Shown here: in pieces, positions 55,699 to 63,693 of the stretch
Position numbering within the stretch: position 1 is the stretch's first letter
How the letters are laid out: the number at the start of each line of letters is the position of its first letter
NCBI GenBank assembly: GCA_902788605.1
Contig: CADAKX010000027.1
Coordinates: 1-64,000 of the forward strand
Source: an uncultured Prevotellaceae bacterium
GTDB lineage: Bacteria > Bacteroidota > Bacteroidia > Bacteroidales > Bacteroidaceae
DNA length: 64,000 nt
Reading direction: 5' to 3'
Made by a program: the position numbers and the translations under genes
The notes under the pieces: model-generated
What the model was told of the DNA's origin: nothing
The model's input: only the letters and a program-made list of their open reading frames with translations
The model's database searches: none

Positions 55699-57027
55699 CT
55701 ATTCCCCTCCATTTAGAGAGGGGTTAGGGGTGGATTCTACCAGTTCTTTCTCCAATTGTTCTAAAGTCTTACCCTTAGTCTCTGGACAGTATCGCCAGAG
55801 GAAGATAAAGGCGCACACACAGATGCCGCTATAAATCCAGAATGTCCCACTGGAGCCAAGGGCAGCGTTCATCGATGGAAACGAGAACGTCAGCGTACAA
55901 CAGCCCACCCACAAGGCAAACGTACAGGTGGCCATCGCCACACCACGAATGCGGTTGGGGAATATTTCGGCCAGCAACGTCCATGTCACGGGACCCAGCG
56001 TCATCGCATAGACCGAAATGGCCGTGACTACCAGGCAGACCATAGCGAAGCCTTTCACCTCCAAGAAGTAGCAGGTGCCCAGCGTCAGATAGATCAGTCC
56101 CAGTCCGCCAGCACCAATCAGCATCAGCGTCCTACGTCCCCACTTCTCGATGGTATAGAGGGCCACAAAGGTGAAGGCCACATTGGCAATGCCCGTAATA
56201 ACGATATCGATAAACATGCCGTCCACATCATAGCCAGCACCCGTAAAAATCTCTTGTGCATAGTTAAAAATCACGTTCGTGCCACACCACTGCTGGAACA
56301 CGGCAATGAAGAGACCCAGCAGCAACACCCGTCCATACTTACCCTGCAGCAATTCACGCAGTCTTGCTTCCTTCCCTATACGCTGCGACATTATCGCAGC
56401 CTTCATCTGCAAATACACCGGGCTCTCCGGGATAAAGAAGCTCATCACCAAAAACAGCGCTGCAGGCACCGTCTCGGCCCAGAACATCCAGCGCCATCCC
56501 CACTCTACATTCCACGCCATGTTCTCTGCAACGCTGGTGTCTCTTGCCAGCAGCATATTGACAATCTGCGCACCAAGAATTCCCAGCACAATGGTCATTT
56601 GGTTCAGACTCACCATACGGCCACGAATCTCTGTGGGACTCACCTCAGCGATATACATTGGCGACAAGGCCGACGCCACGCCAATGCCCACCCCACCGAT
56701 AAAGCGGGCGATATTAAACAGGGAGAAATCATTGAAGAGACCAGTGCCCACTGCCGACAAGGTGAATAGCACTGCCGCCGTTGTCAAGAGAGGCTTTCGC
56801 CCATAGCGATCGGCCAATGCACCTGCCACCATGGCGCCCACCAGACAGCCCACCAAGGCCGTCGACATAGCCACGCCCTGCATCACTGGCGACTCAGAGA
56901 TACCAAAGAAGAGTTCGTAAAAAGGCTTTGCGCCTCCTATCACCACCCAGTCGTAGCCAAAGAGCAGACCGCCCATGGCCGACACCGAGCAGATGAAATA
57001 GATAAACGATTGACGATTGTTCTGCAT
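55699..57027 (-). CDS. MFS sugar porter (XylE/GLUT-like)
   Basis: A 442-residue inner-membrane transporter with 12 predicted helices. Sugar-porter signatures are GGLLFGYDWVVIGGAK in helix 1, DRYGRKPLL, SEIRG-like PTEIRGRMVS, PESPVYLQ, and the C-terminal PETKGKTLEQLEKELV. It probably imports a hexose or pentose by proton symport. The last residues (ESTPNPSLNGGE) are encoded by the second REP-like copy (55704-55738) and look added. It lies 9 nt after the SGNH hydrolase gene. Confidence 0.92.
   Translation of the reverse strand: MQNNRQSFIYFICSVSAMGGLLFGYDWVVIGGAKPFYELFFGISESPVMQGVAMSTALVGCLVGAMVAGALADRYGRKPLLTTAAVLFTLSAVGTGLFNDFSLFNIARFIGGVGIGVASALSPMYIAEVSPTEIRGRMVSLNQMTIVLGILGAQIVNMLLARDTSVAENMAWNVEWGWRWMFWAETVPAALFLVMSFFIPESPVYLQMKAAIMSQRIGKEARLRELLQGKYGRVLLLGLFIAVFQQWCGTNVIFNYAQEIFTGAGYDVDGMFIDIVITGIANVAFTFVALYTIEKWGRRTLMLIGAGGLGLIYLTLGTCYFLEVKGFAMVCLVVTAISVYAMTLGPVTWTLLAEIFPNRIRGVAMATCTFALWVGCCTLTFSFPSMNAALGSSGTFWIYSGICVCAFIFLWRYCPETKGKTLEQLEKELVESTPNPSLNGGE
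55704..55738. repeat. REP-like G/C-rich palindrome, copy 2
   Basis: CCCCTCCATTTAGAGAGGGG followed by TTAGGGGTGGATTC, the same pattern as copy 1 but in inverted orientation. It encodes the C-terminal tail of the MFS porter. Confidence 0.65.
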
Positions 57028-57036
57028 GGCGTATCC

Positions 57037-57711
57037 TTATTTCAGGGCTTCCACAATCTGATCGGCAATCTGCTGCATACCCTTCACCGAGGGATGACCG
57101 GCCTTCTTGTCGATAGCCTGCAGCTCGATGCACTTCACGCCATAATGTTCGCAGATGGTCTTCGACGATTCTGTCACCTCCTGACTCAATCCATCGTTCA
57201 GCAGGAAGTAGATGCTGCTCTTGGCATAGTGCTCCTTCATCCAGCCCAACATATAGGCCATGGCCGGACGGAAGCTCCACAGGTCGTCCTTTGTGATATT
57301 CTCATACTTAAACTCACCAATGGGTGCATGCGCCCAACTGTCGTTTGTGGCACCGAAGATAAAGATGACATCGGGATTGCCGCCAAGGTTGTCCATACGC
57401 TTGGTAAACGAGCGGTCGCTATAGTCGGCCTTGTTATAACCCGTGTTACAGATGGTCGAGCCGCTATACGAATTGTTCATCAGCAGCGTCCATCTCTGAC
57501 GCTTGGTCAGCAGTGTCCACCATGTCTGGTCCACACTGTTCACATCAGTCTGATTCGGATTATTCTGTTTGAAATACCAAATAGCATTCCCCTCAGGTAT
57601 AGCCCCTTCAAATGTTGAATACGAGTCGCCAAGCACGGCCATGCTCTTGGTCTGAGCGCCCGCTACCAAGCACATCAGCAGCAGAATCGTTAGTAATATT
57701 CCCTTTTTCAT
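57037..57711 (-). CDS. Secreted SGNH/GDSL-family hydrolase
   Basis: A 224-residue protein with a signal peptide (MKKGILLTILLLMCLVAGAQ). The SGNH blocks are visible: block I AVLGDSYSTFEG with the catalytic Ser, block III FGATNDSWA and block V GHPSVKG with the catalytic His. Such enzymes often remove acetyl or other acyl groups from polysaccharides. The start is ATG 57711, as the -7 box at 57745-57752 excludes the longer frame. First gene of the MFS-DUF5107-GH35-GH2 operon. Confidence 0.88.
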   Translation of the reverse strand: MKKGILLTILLLMCLVAGAQTKSMAVLGDSYSTFEGAIPEGNAIWYFKQNNPNQTDVNSVDQTWWTLLTKRQRWTLLMNNSYSGSTICNTGYNKADYSDRSFTKRMDNLGGNPDVIFIFGATNDSWAHAPIGEFKYENITKDDLWSFRPAMAYMLGWMKEHYAKSSIYFLLNDGLSQEVTESSKTICEHYGVKCIELQAIDKKAGHPSVKGMQQIADQIVEALK

Positions 57712-57744
57712 CTTTGTTTTTAGTTTGTTTTTTATTTCGACATG

Positions 57745-57752
57745 CAAAGTTA
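57745..57752 (-). promoter_or_regulatory. -7 box of the SGNH-MFS-DUF5107-GH35-GH2 operon
   Basis: Minus-strand TAACTTTG, 33 bp upstream of the ATG at 57711. The -33 region lacks an exact TTTG. Confidence 0.45.
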
Positions 57753-57906
57753 CAAAAAAAGCTTGTAAAAGCGAAGCGATTTTGGAAGATTAACGCAATT
57801 CAGCCTGAAAATAAAGGCAAAGAGGGGAAGAACGTGGAAGTTCAAAAATAGGGACAACGCAAAATTGGGAGGATTGGTGAAGGAGTTAGGTTTCTAAATC
57901 GTAACC

Positions 57907-57999
57907 TCATTTAGCCATCTCCTTCATCTTTACAACGAAGCTATTGAAGCTTGTCAGCAGTTCCTCGTAGGTACTGCGCTCAATTGATATTACTTCCAT
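57907..57999 (-). pseudogene. 30-codon stub resembling the N-terminus of an HTH/excisionase protein
   Basis: From ATG 57999 the frame reads MEVISIERSTYEELLTSFNS and stops after KMKEMAK. MEVxxIER-x-Y/F-E is the usual start of the helix-turn-helix (excisionase-like) proteins carried by Bacteroidetes integrative elements, which continue into a MerR-like DNA-binding domain. That domain is absent here. A -7 box TACCTTTG at 58028-58035 (minus strand) lies directly upstream, so the stub may be expressed. Read as a decayed remnant marking an old mobile element; a genuine small protein cannot be excluded. Confidence 0.5.
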
Positions 58000-58435
58000 A
58001 TTTTGTTTAGTTTTTGTAATTTGCGCACAAAGGTACATTATGATTTCCAGATAGACCCTTTCTGATAATTCTCTATTGTGAAATAACACTTCAGGGAAAC
58101 AAAAACCTAATGCCTGCCGAGCTTGCTCATCAGAAATCAGACAAGCATCTTTGTGTGGCATTCCATAGAAAAGTGCGTATTAGGCTACACCCTTCTAAGG
58201 AACCAGTTTGCGGCATTGCAAGCAAGAATCTGTGCTGAATGTTGCCATGTCAAGAGAATAAATCAAAGCAATATGGAGATAGTACGCAATAACAGGCTAA
58301 TAAATGATATCGTAAATGTTTCGTGCTAGATAACCAACAAGGAATGAAAAGCAGGACGGTTCTGAATTTTCCGAGTTATTCTGCTTGACTTATTACTCCC
58401 ATTATTTTTGGAGTATTACAAAAAAATATCAAGGT

Positions 58436-58470
58436 CGGACACATTATGTCCGTCGTCCCCCAGATCTTTG
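58436..58470 (+). promoter_or_regulatory. Operator-like inverted repeat and -7-like box upstream of the YaaW island
   Basis: CGGACA and TGTCCG (58436-58441 and 58447-58452) are a perfect inverted repeat around CATTA. They lie where the -33 contact of the GATCTTTG box (58463-58470) would be. A second inverted repeat, TACTCC/GGAGTA, is at 58394-58415. The arrangement suggests repression of the island. Confidence 0.45.
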
Positions 58471-58501
58471 CACCCAGAAACTTAAAATAGAGGGTAAAGA
58501 T

Positions 58502-59239
58502 ATGAAACAAGACAAAGATTTAGTGTTCTTGGCTAGATGCCAGAATGATGACCTTCGCACGTTGTGTGATATTCTCACCTATAATAATAAAGGTGAGATA
58601 AGACTGAGTGAGCAACTGACAAATACAGACGCCTATCTCAACTGCTATCCAGACAGAATGAACCTGATGGCGGCAGAGATTGCGGAAGAGTTGCGAAAGT
58701 TTGGTAGTAATACTATAAGAACAATCTGTAGAAAAGGAGAAGCAGACAGTTACGAGACTATAGTACGACGAGTGTGTAAAAAGATGAGCGTAAAGGTGGA
58801 TGACTGCGATAACACCCAAACTATGGAGTATGAACTGCTAACCACGATCTGTGAACAGACTACCAGCAAACTATCTGATGAAGAACTTAGAAAACTGGCT
58901 GACAAGGCTGGTATTCCCCACAAGAGTTTGAACCATCAAATGCTTGTAACTACCATTTTGTTTGCCATCCGCAGAAACACTTATTTGCTGACAGAGATGA
59001 TCTATTATGTTACGTCGCGAATTGCCAGTATGCTGTTAGGTCGCTGGATTGGCATGATGGGTATGAGCGCTGTCAGTCGATATTTGGGAATGGCAGCAGG
59101 CCCTATAGGATGGACTCTTTTGGCTGGTTGGACTATTAGCGATATTGCCTCGCCTGCTTATCGTGTAATGATTCCAGCTGTTATCATGGTGGCTTCTATG
59201 CGCTTCCGTCAGAATGTATTTTTACCCCAAAAGATATAG
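58502..59239 (+). CDS. YaaW/UPF0174 (DUF3944) family protein
   Basis: A 245-residue protein whose N-terminus (MKQDKDLVFLARCQNDDLRT... YNNKGEIRLSEQL) matches E. coli YaaW: a D-L-x-F-L start, then LT-N-KG-RLS. The middle region (AAEIAEELRKFGSNTI, YETIVRRVCKKM) and the C-terminal hydrophobic stretch with AGPIGWTLLAGW and SPAYRVMIPAVI also fit YaaW. One or two membrane segments are likely near the C-terminus. The function of the family is unknown. ATG 58502 is chosen, since a longer frame would cross the promoter and operator. First gene of the island; the M48-type peptidase gene follows after 5 nt. Confidence 0.85.
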   Translation: MKQDKDLVFLARCQNDDLRTLCDILTYNNKGEIRLSEQLTNTDAYLNCYPDRMNLMAAEIAEELRKFGSNTIRTICRKGEADSYETIVRRVCKKMSVKVDDCDNTQTMEYELLTTICEQTTSKLSDEELRKLADKAGIPHKSLNHQMLVTTILFAIRRNTYLLTEMIYYVTSRIASMLLGRWIGMMGMSAVSRYLGMAAGPIGWTLLAGWTISDIASPAYRVMIPAVIMVASMRFRQNVFLPQKI

Positions 59240-59244
59240 GTATT

Positions 59245-60042
59245 ATGCAAGCAAAGGACATTATGCATCCAGAGGATGCCAAAGCGTTACAAGTGCTCCG
59301 TAAGCTAAAGGGATTCGATGAACTTATCAGACTCTCGATGGAATATGGCTATGAGCAGCTTTATCGTGGTGAGAACCTTGGTATGTTGCTGAAAGTTAAT
59401 ACAGAAAATTACCCTTTACTCTTTCAAACCTTCAAAGAAGTTGTGAAGACTGTTGGTATTCGAGAGCCTGAGCTCTATATCTACAACGATCCTGTGATGA
59501 ATGCCTATACCTATGGCGAAACCAATACGTTCATAGCATTAAGCAGTTCATTAGTTGAGCGAATGAATATCAACGAATTGCGTTGCGTCATTGCCCATGA
59601 GTGTGGGCATATCCTATGCCAACACACTTTATATAATACATTGCTGCGAACCATCCACGAGCTAGGCTATTGGCTGCAGTTGTTGTCGTATGCCACTTTA
59701 GGACCAACCTTGATGGCAATGCAATACTGGAGCCGCAAGAGTGAATTATCTGCTGATCGTTGTGCTGCAGTTGTAGTGGGTGAGCGCACATTCCAGATGA
59801 CAATGCTAAAACTCACTTGTGGAATGAAGGAGATAAAGGGTAGTCCCTATCAGCTTGTTGAGCAGGCACGTGAGTACCATCGCCTTGAAAAATCTTCATG
59901 GCTAGACCGCATTCAGCAGAACTGCCGAGTTGCCTTTTACACCCATCCCCAAATGGTGAATCGTGCCTGGGAGATAGACCGCTGGAAAAACTCCTGGCAA
60001 TACAGAAGTCTTAGAGAGAAAATACAAGAAAAGAATAATTAA
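59245..60042 (+). CDS. M48-type metallopeptidase
   Basis: A 265-residue protein with the zinc motif HECGHILCQH near residue 119 and the third-ligand region SELSADRCAA near residue 170, the HExxH...E/SAD arrangement of M48 peptidases. A preceding TYGETNTFIALSSSL segment matches the substrate-strand region of the family. Membrane helices are few or absent, unlike HtpX, so it is a soluble or peripherally bound type. It lies 5 nt after the YaaW gene and 12 nt before the next gene, so is almost certainly co-transcribed. Confidence 0.85.
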   Translation: MQAKDIMHPEDAKALQVLRKLKGFDELIRLSMEYGYEQLYRGENLGMLLKVNTENYPLLFQTFKEVVKTVGIREPELYIYNDPVMNAYTYGETNTFIALSSSLVERMNINELRCVIAHECGHILCQHTLYNTLLRTIHELGYWLQLLSYATLGPTLMAMQYWSRKSELSADRCAAVVVGERTFQMTMLKLTCGMKEIKGSPYQLVEQAREYHRLEKSSWLDRIQQNCRVAFYTHPQMVNRAWEIDRWKNSWQYRSLREKIQEKNN

Positions 60043-60054
60043 CTCCGAAGTATT

Positions 60055-60621
60055 ATGAAAATGATAAACTTGAATAGCATTAAGAGTTATTGTGAACGCT
60101 TTTGGTTCACTCCCAATGTGGTAAATCTGCGAATTGCGCTGATGGATTACTTTCGCCAGGAAGGTATAAAGTGTAAATTAGAGGATGGCCATGTGAATTT
60201 TGACTATGGTGATTTCGAGTTCAATGCAGTATTCAAATTATATGATAATTATGTAGAATGTATCATAGAATCGGATTGTGAAGATGAAGATTATCAGAAT
60301 TTAGAGGGTAAAGAAAAGGCTCTTTTGGCCGATCGGGTAAATATCGATCAGGATAATCGCTGTGTTGTTAAAGCATACAACGATGTAGTTGAAGTTGAAA
60401 CCTTCTTCTATTTTACGAATACAAAGATGATGCTGGAAATATTCTGTGAGCGGTTAAACGAGCTTGTAAGTAGCCTAAGACAGCTGGATGAGATTTTGTC
60501 AGGTTTGAAAAAAGAGTCCAGAGAAATCAAACCACGAAGAATAGGTTTCTATATAGAAACTGACGACGGTGAAGAGTCTGAGGAAGAAGATGATTTCGCA
60601 ATAGTTGCAAAAGCAAGATAA
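60055..60621 (+). CDS. Small acidic alpha/beta protein, possibly YbjN-like
   Basis: A 188-residue protein with no clear domain match by eye. The N-terminal 150 residues alternate helices and strands (IALMDYFRQEGIKCKLEDGHVNF, EFNAVFKLYDNYVECIIE), resembling the YbjN or secretion-chaperone fold. The C-terminus is highly acidic (DDGEESEEEDDF). A chaperone or adaptor role in the island is a guess. It lies in tight order after the M48 gene and 6 nt before a small membrane protein gene. Confidence 0.55.
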   Translation: MKMINLNSIKSYCERFWFTPNVVNLRIALMDYFRQEGIKCKLEDGHVNFDYGDFEFNAVFKLYDNYVECIIESDCEDEDYQNLEGKEKALLADRVNIDQDNRCVVKAYNDVVEVETFFYFTNTKMMLEIFCERLNELVSSLRQLDEILSGLKKESREIKPRRIGFYIETDDGEESEEEDDFAIVAKAR

Positions 60622-60627
60622 AAAACT

Positions 60628-60864
60628 ATGAAATTAGATATTGTAACAAAAGGAATCCCATTCCTCCACATGACTGTTGTTGCAGTTATGGTGTTGGTTG
60701 GTGTCCCTAGAATTTTTACTTATACTTCGTTGTTTTGGGTTTATTGTGCTATTATGTCAATACCTCTTACCGAAGAAGAGTTATACTTAGAATTCCCCCC
60801 CTTATGGCGATACAGACATCTGTTTGGTTTAGGAGTTTGCTTTTTGATTTCACAGAATGCATAA
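60628..60864 (+). CDS. Small membrane protein
   Basis: A 78-residue protein with two or three hydrophobic segments (FLHMTVVAVMVLVGVP, IFTYTSLFWVYCAIMSI and FGLGVCFLI) joined by an acidic loop. No family is recognised. It closes the first transcription block of the island, 6 nt after the acidic protein gene. Small size lowers confidence. Confidence 0.5.
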   Translation: MKLDIVTKGIPFLHMTVVAVMVLVGVPRIFTYTSLFWVYCAIMSIPLTEEELYLEFPPLWRYRHLFGLGVCFLISQNA

Positions 60865-60903
60865 TAGAAAAATTCACTTAGTAATAAAAAAAGGAATAAA
60901 AAC

Positions 60904-60935
60904 CTTGGATGTTTAAGTAAAATACCCTATATTTG
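60904..60935 (+). promoter_or_regulatory. Internal promoter of the island
   Basis: CTTG at 60904-60907 and TATATTTG at 60928-60935, 20 bp apart. It would start a transcript with a leader of about 150 nt before the ATG at 61100. A weak hairpin (GAGGA... CTCCTC) lies early in the leader. No open frame is seen in the 235-bp gap. Confidence 0.55.
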
Positions 60936-61099
60936 CCCAAACATTCTAAGAGGAAACGAGCGTCTCCTCAATTTGATATATTACACGACAGGCTGAAAAG
61001 CATTGTTATAGGTGAATATTCTATTACTAAGCAAGTCTATAGGAAGGATAAAGATTCTTTTCTTGTCGCAAAGGTATAAAACGTAAAACTATAAGAATT

Positions 61100-62665
61100 A
61101 TGATTGAAAAATCTAAAATGAGCAAGAAGAAAAAACGAGGCTCAAAATATGACAGTATTTCAAAAGTTGCTATAGAAGGTGCTGCAACAGAAACAGTACA
61201 GCTTTATGGTGCTGCGGGTAAAGAGCATCTTGTTGCTTATTCTGGGATTGACAACGAAAAAAGTGGTGGGGGAAAAATTTTGAAAAGAGGGCTAAAGAAA
61301 ATTGCCAAAAGCAAAGTTAATCCAAATTATAAGAAAACAAATCTCAAGCAGCAGGCAGGATTTGCTGCTGAAGAAAAATACCGCGCACGACAAAATGCGG
61401 AAAAAATCATAAAGGGTGAAAGCACACGATATACTAGAACAGACGATATTGGTTACCCTAACGATCCGCTACGTGACCATGTTCTATTAGATAGTGAAGG
61501 TGTGGAGATTCTTGGAACGGGCGAACAAATGAAATTCGTGGGAAGTTCACCAAAAGCATGTCTTGCCAAACTTAATTCTGCAAAATTTCAAAAATATATA
61601 GATGCAAACCTTAAAATTACCGTTCCAAGCGATTATTATGAAGGTATTTTGGAAGAAGCTGATAAAGAGATAGAAAAACTTGAAGGTCAGTTAAAGCGAG
61701 CTGAGTCAGTTGGTGACAAGGATTTGGCTGCTGAAAAACAAGCGAAGATAGACAATTTAAAAAAAATAAAAGCAAGTATCCGTAATAGTGGCATTTCTAA
61801 TAAAGAGGCATTGTTTGCTCGAACACATCCTAAACTATCAACTGCTATTGATATGGGTAAATTGGCTCATCGAGCTGGTATGAAGCAAGCCAAATATGGT
61901 GCTGCCATTGCTGGAAGTTTGTCATTAGTAAGCAATACAGTAGCAGTTATCAAAGGAAAGAAGCAGGTAGGCGATGCCGCAACAGAGCTAGCATTGACTA
62001 CTGGTAAAGGTGCTGCTCTCAGCTATGCGACAGCCTTCTCTGGTAGCATTGTTAAATCTTTTATGCAGAATTCTGGCAGCCAAATGGCAAGAACTTTATC
62101 AAAGACAAACATTGCTTCTACGATGGTAACGACCACATTAGAAACAGGAAAAACCATTCATAAATATATAAGAGGTGACATTAACGGTTTAGAGTGTTTG
62201 GAAGAATTAGGGCAAAAGGGAGTTAATCAAATCAGTGCGGCAATGTTTGCCGCAGCAGGTCAGGCACTTATACCAATTCCTGTTGTTGGTGCGATGGTTG
62301 GCTCTATGGTTGGTTATGCACTCTCCAATGCCTGTTATAAAGAGCTAAAAGATGCACTCCGGGAAGAAAAACTGGCCAAAGAAGAACGTATTAGAATTGA
62401 AGCAGAATGTGCCGAGGCAATCAGGATGATTCGCCAGTATCGCATAGAAATGAATGAATATGTTGATATGTATCTAACAGAACATATTCAGGTTTTTAAC
62501 AACGCTTTTGAACAGATGAATGAAGCTATTGGCAAGGATGGCCTCATTGACGATATTGAAGGGTTCATAGGTGCTAATAACCAAATCAGACAAGTTTTAG
62601 GCTATCAACCCGTCATAACAAGTTTAAGTGATTTAGATAACGAACAACATATATTTAAATTATAA
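61100..62665 (+). CDS. Glycine-zipper membrane protein with coiled coil, function unknown
   Basis: A 521-residue protein not matched to a named family. It has a very basic N-terminus (KKKKRGSKYDSI), a charged middle with a coiled coil near residues 185-235 (DKEIEKLEGQLKRAESVGDK), then hydrophobic, Gly/Ala-rich segments at about 265-335 and a strong glycine-zipper-like stretch near 385-410 (IPVVGAMVGSMVGYALSNA). A helical C-terminal domain follows (AEAIRMIRQYRIEMNEYVD). The layout suggests a membrane-inserting or pore-related protein. It has its own promoter and is followed 20 nt later by another glycine-rich protein gene. Confidence 0.6.
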   Translation: MIEKSKMSKKKKRGSKYDSISKVAIEGAATETVQLYGAAGKEHLVAYSGIDNEKSGGGKILKRGLKKIAKSKVNPNYKKTNLKQQAGFAAEEKYRARQNAEKIIKGESTRYTRTDDIGYPNDPLRDHVLLDSEGVEILGTGEQMKFVGSSPKACLAKLNSAKFQKYIDANLKITVPSDYYEGILEEADKEIEKLEGQLKRAESVGDKDLAAEKQAKIDNLKKIKASIRNSGISNKEALFARTHPKLSTAIDMGKLAHRAGMKQAKYGAAIAGSLSLVSNTVAVIKGKKQVGDAATELALTTGKGAALSYATAFSGSIVKSFMQNSGSQMARTLSKTNIASTMVTTTLETGKTIHKYIRGDINGLECLEELGQKGVNQISAAMFAAAGQALIPIPVVGAMVGSMVGYALSNACYKELKDALREEKLAKEERIRIEAECAEAIRMIRQYRIEMNEYVDMYLTEHIQVFNNAFEQMNEAIGKDGLIDDIEGFIGANNQIRQVLGYQPVITSLSDLDNEQHIFKL

Positions 62666-62685
62666 CCCTTTAAAACAATACAATT

Positions 62686-63681
62686 ATGCCATTCCCATTA
62701 ATTCCCGTTGCAATAGCAGTTCTAGCAGCAGGTGCTTTTGGTATCGGTAAGACAGTAAAAGCAGGTATTGACATCAAAAAAGCGAATAGAACTAACAAGG
62801 ATGCGAATTCAATTATTAAGAACGCCAAATGGCGTTTAAATACAAGTAGGCTTTCAAGTAGAGATGCTATTGAGAAGCTTGGAACTCAGAAACTGGAAAT
62901 TTTAGACAAAGGCATTAATCGCTTTGTCAAGTCTTTCGAGCAATTGCGTAATATAGAAATTGAGAACTCTATTGGGTTGCAAGAACTCAGCAAGTTTAAA
63001 ATGGACAAGCAATCATTTGCTGAACTTAAAGAAATGGGAGACTTTGCTACTTCTGTTTTAGGAGGAATGTCGGTTGGAACGTTGGGCGGTGCTATCACAG
63101 CTTTTGGTGCATGGGGAGCTGCTGGACAACTTGCTGCTGCATCAACAGGAACGCTTATTGCTAACCTAAGTGGTGCTGCTGCGACCAATGCGACTCTAGC
63201 ATTTTTTGGTGGAGGTTCATTAGCTGCTGGTGGTTTGGGCATTGCTGGTGGAACAATGGTGCTTGGTGGTATTGTTGCAGGGCCAGCCCTGGCTATTATG
63301 GGTTTAATTGTTGGAGCAAAAGCCAACACAGAAAAGGAGAAAGCATTAGCTAATTTAGCCACAGCACGTAAAACTGCAGAAGAATTAATTACAGCAAGTG
63401 ATGTCTGTATTGCAATACGCAAACGCTGCTACTTGTTCATTGAATTGTTGGAAAGATTAACGAATATGTTCAATCCTCTATTAGACCAAATGGAAACTGC
63501 TATCAATAATCATGGAGCAGACTATTCGTTATTTAATATTGAGGAAAAGAAAGCTGTAGCAGGCGCACTCTCGCTTGCTGGTACTATCAAGGCAGTTATT
63601 GACACACCAATTCTTAACAAGGATGGTAAACTTACAAATGAATCTGCACAAATAATTCGTGAAATAAACAAATCTATTTAA
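62686..63681 (+). CDS. Glycine-rich hydrophobic membrane protein, function unknown
   Basis: A 331-residue protein with a hydrophobic start (PLIPVAIAVLAAGAFGIG), a charged helical region to about residue 115, then a long Gly/Ala-rich hydrophobic block (about 120-215) with repeated GG pairs such as GGGSLAAGGLGIAGG and MVLGGIVAGPALAIMG. A helical C-terminal domain follows. The composition is typical of membrane-inserting glycine-zipper proteins. It lies between the 521-residue protein and a second YaaW gene (12 nt), in one operon. Confidence 0.6.
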   Translation: MPFPLIPVAIAVLAAGAFGIGKTVKAGIDIKKANRTNKDANSIIKNAKWRLNTSRLSSRDAIEKLGTQKLEILDKGINRFVKSFEQLRNIEIENSIGLQELSKFKMDKQSFAELKEMGDFATSVLGGMSVGTLGGAITAFGAWGAAGQLAAASTGTLIANLSGAAATNATLAFFGGGSLAAGGLGIAGGTMVLGGIVAGPALAIMGLIVGAKANTEKEKALANLATARKTAEELITASDVCIAIRKRCYLFIELLERLTNMFNPLLDQMETAINNHGADYSLFNIEEKKAVAGALSLAGTIKAVIDTPILNKDGKLTNESAQIIREINKSI

Positions 63682-63693
63682 AACTATAACATC

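Larger units (their letters stand above)
57753..58501. other. Intergenic junction between the glycan operon and the AT-rich island
   Basis: About 750 bp without a credible full gene. It holds the 30-codon stub (57907-57999), its -7 box, and the operator-like inverted repeats before the YaaW gene. A plus-strand frame at 58123-58329 shows no recognisable feature. Confidence 0.5.

Noticed and set aside
57907..58161. 84-residue protein ending in the MEVIS segment
   Set aside because: The -7 box at 58028-58035 lies inside it, and the first 54 residues have no family features.
58123..58329. 68-residue plus-strand protein
   Set aside because: No promoter close by, no family resemblance, and it crosses the stub region antisense.
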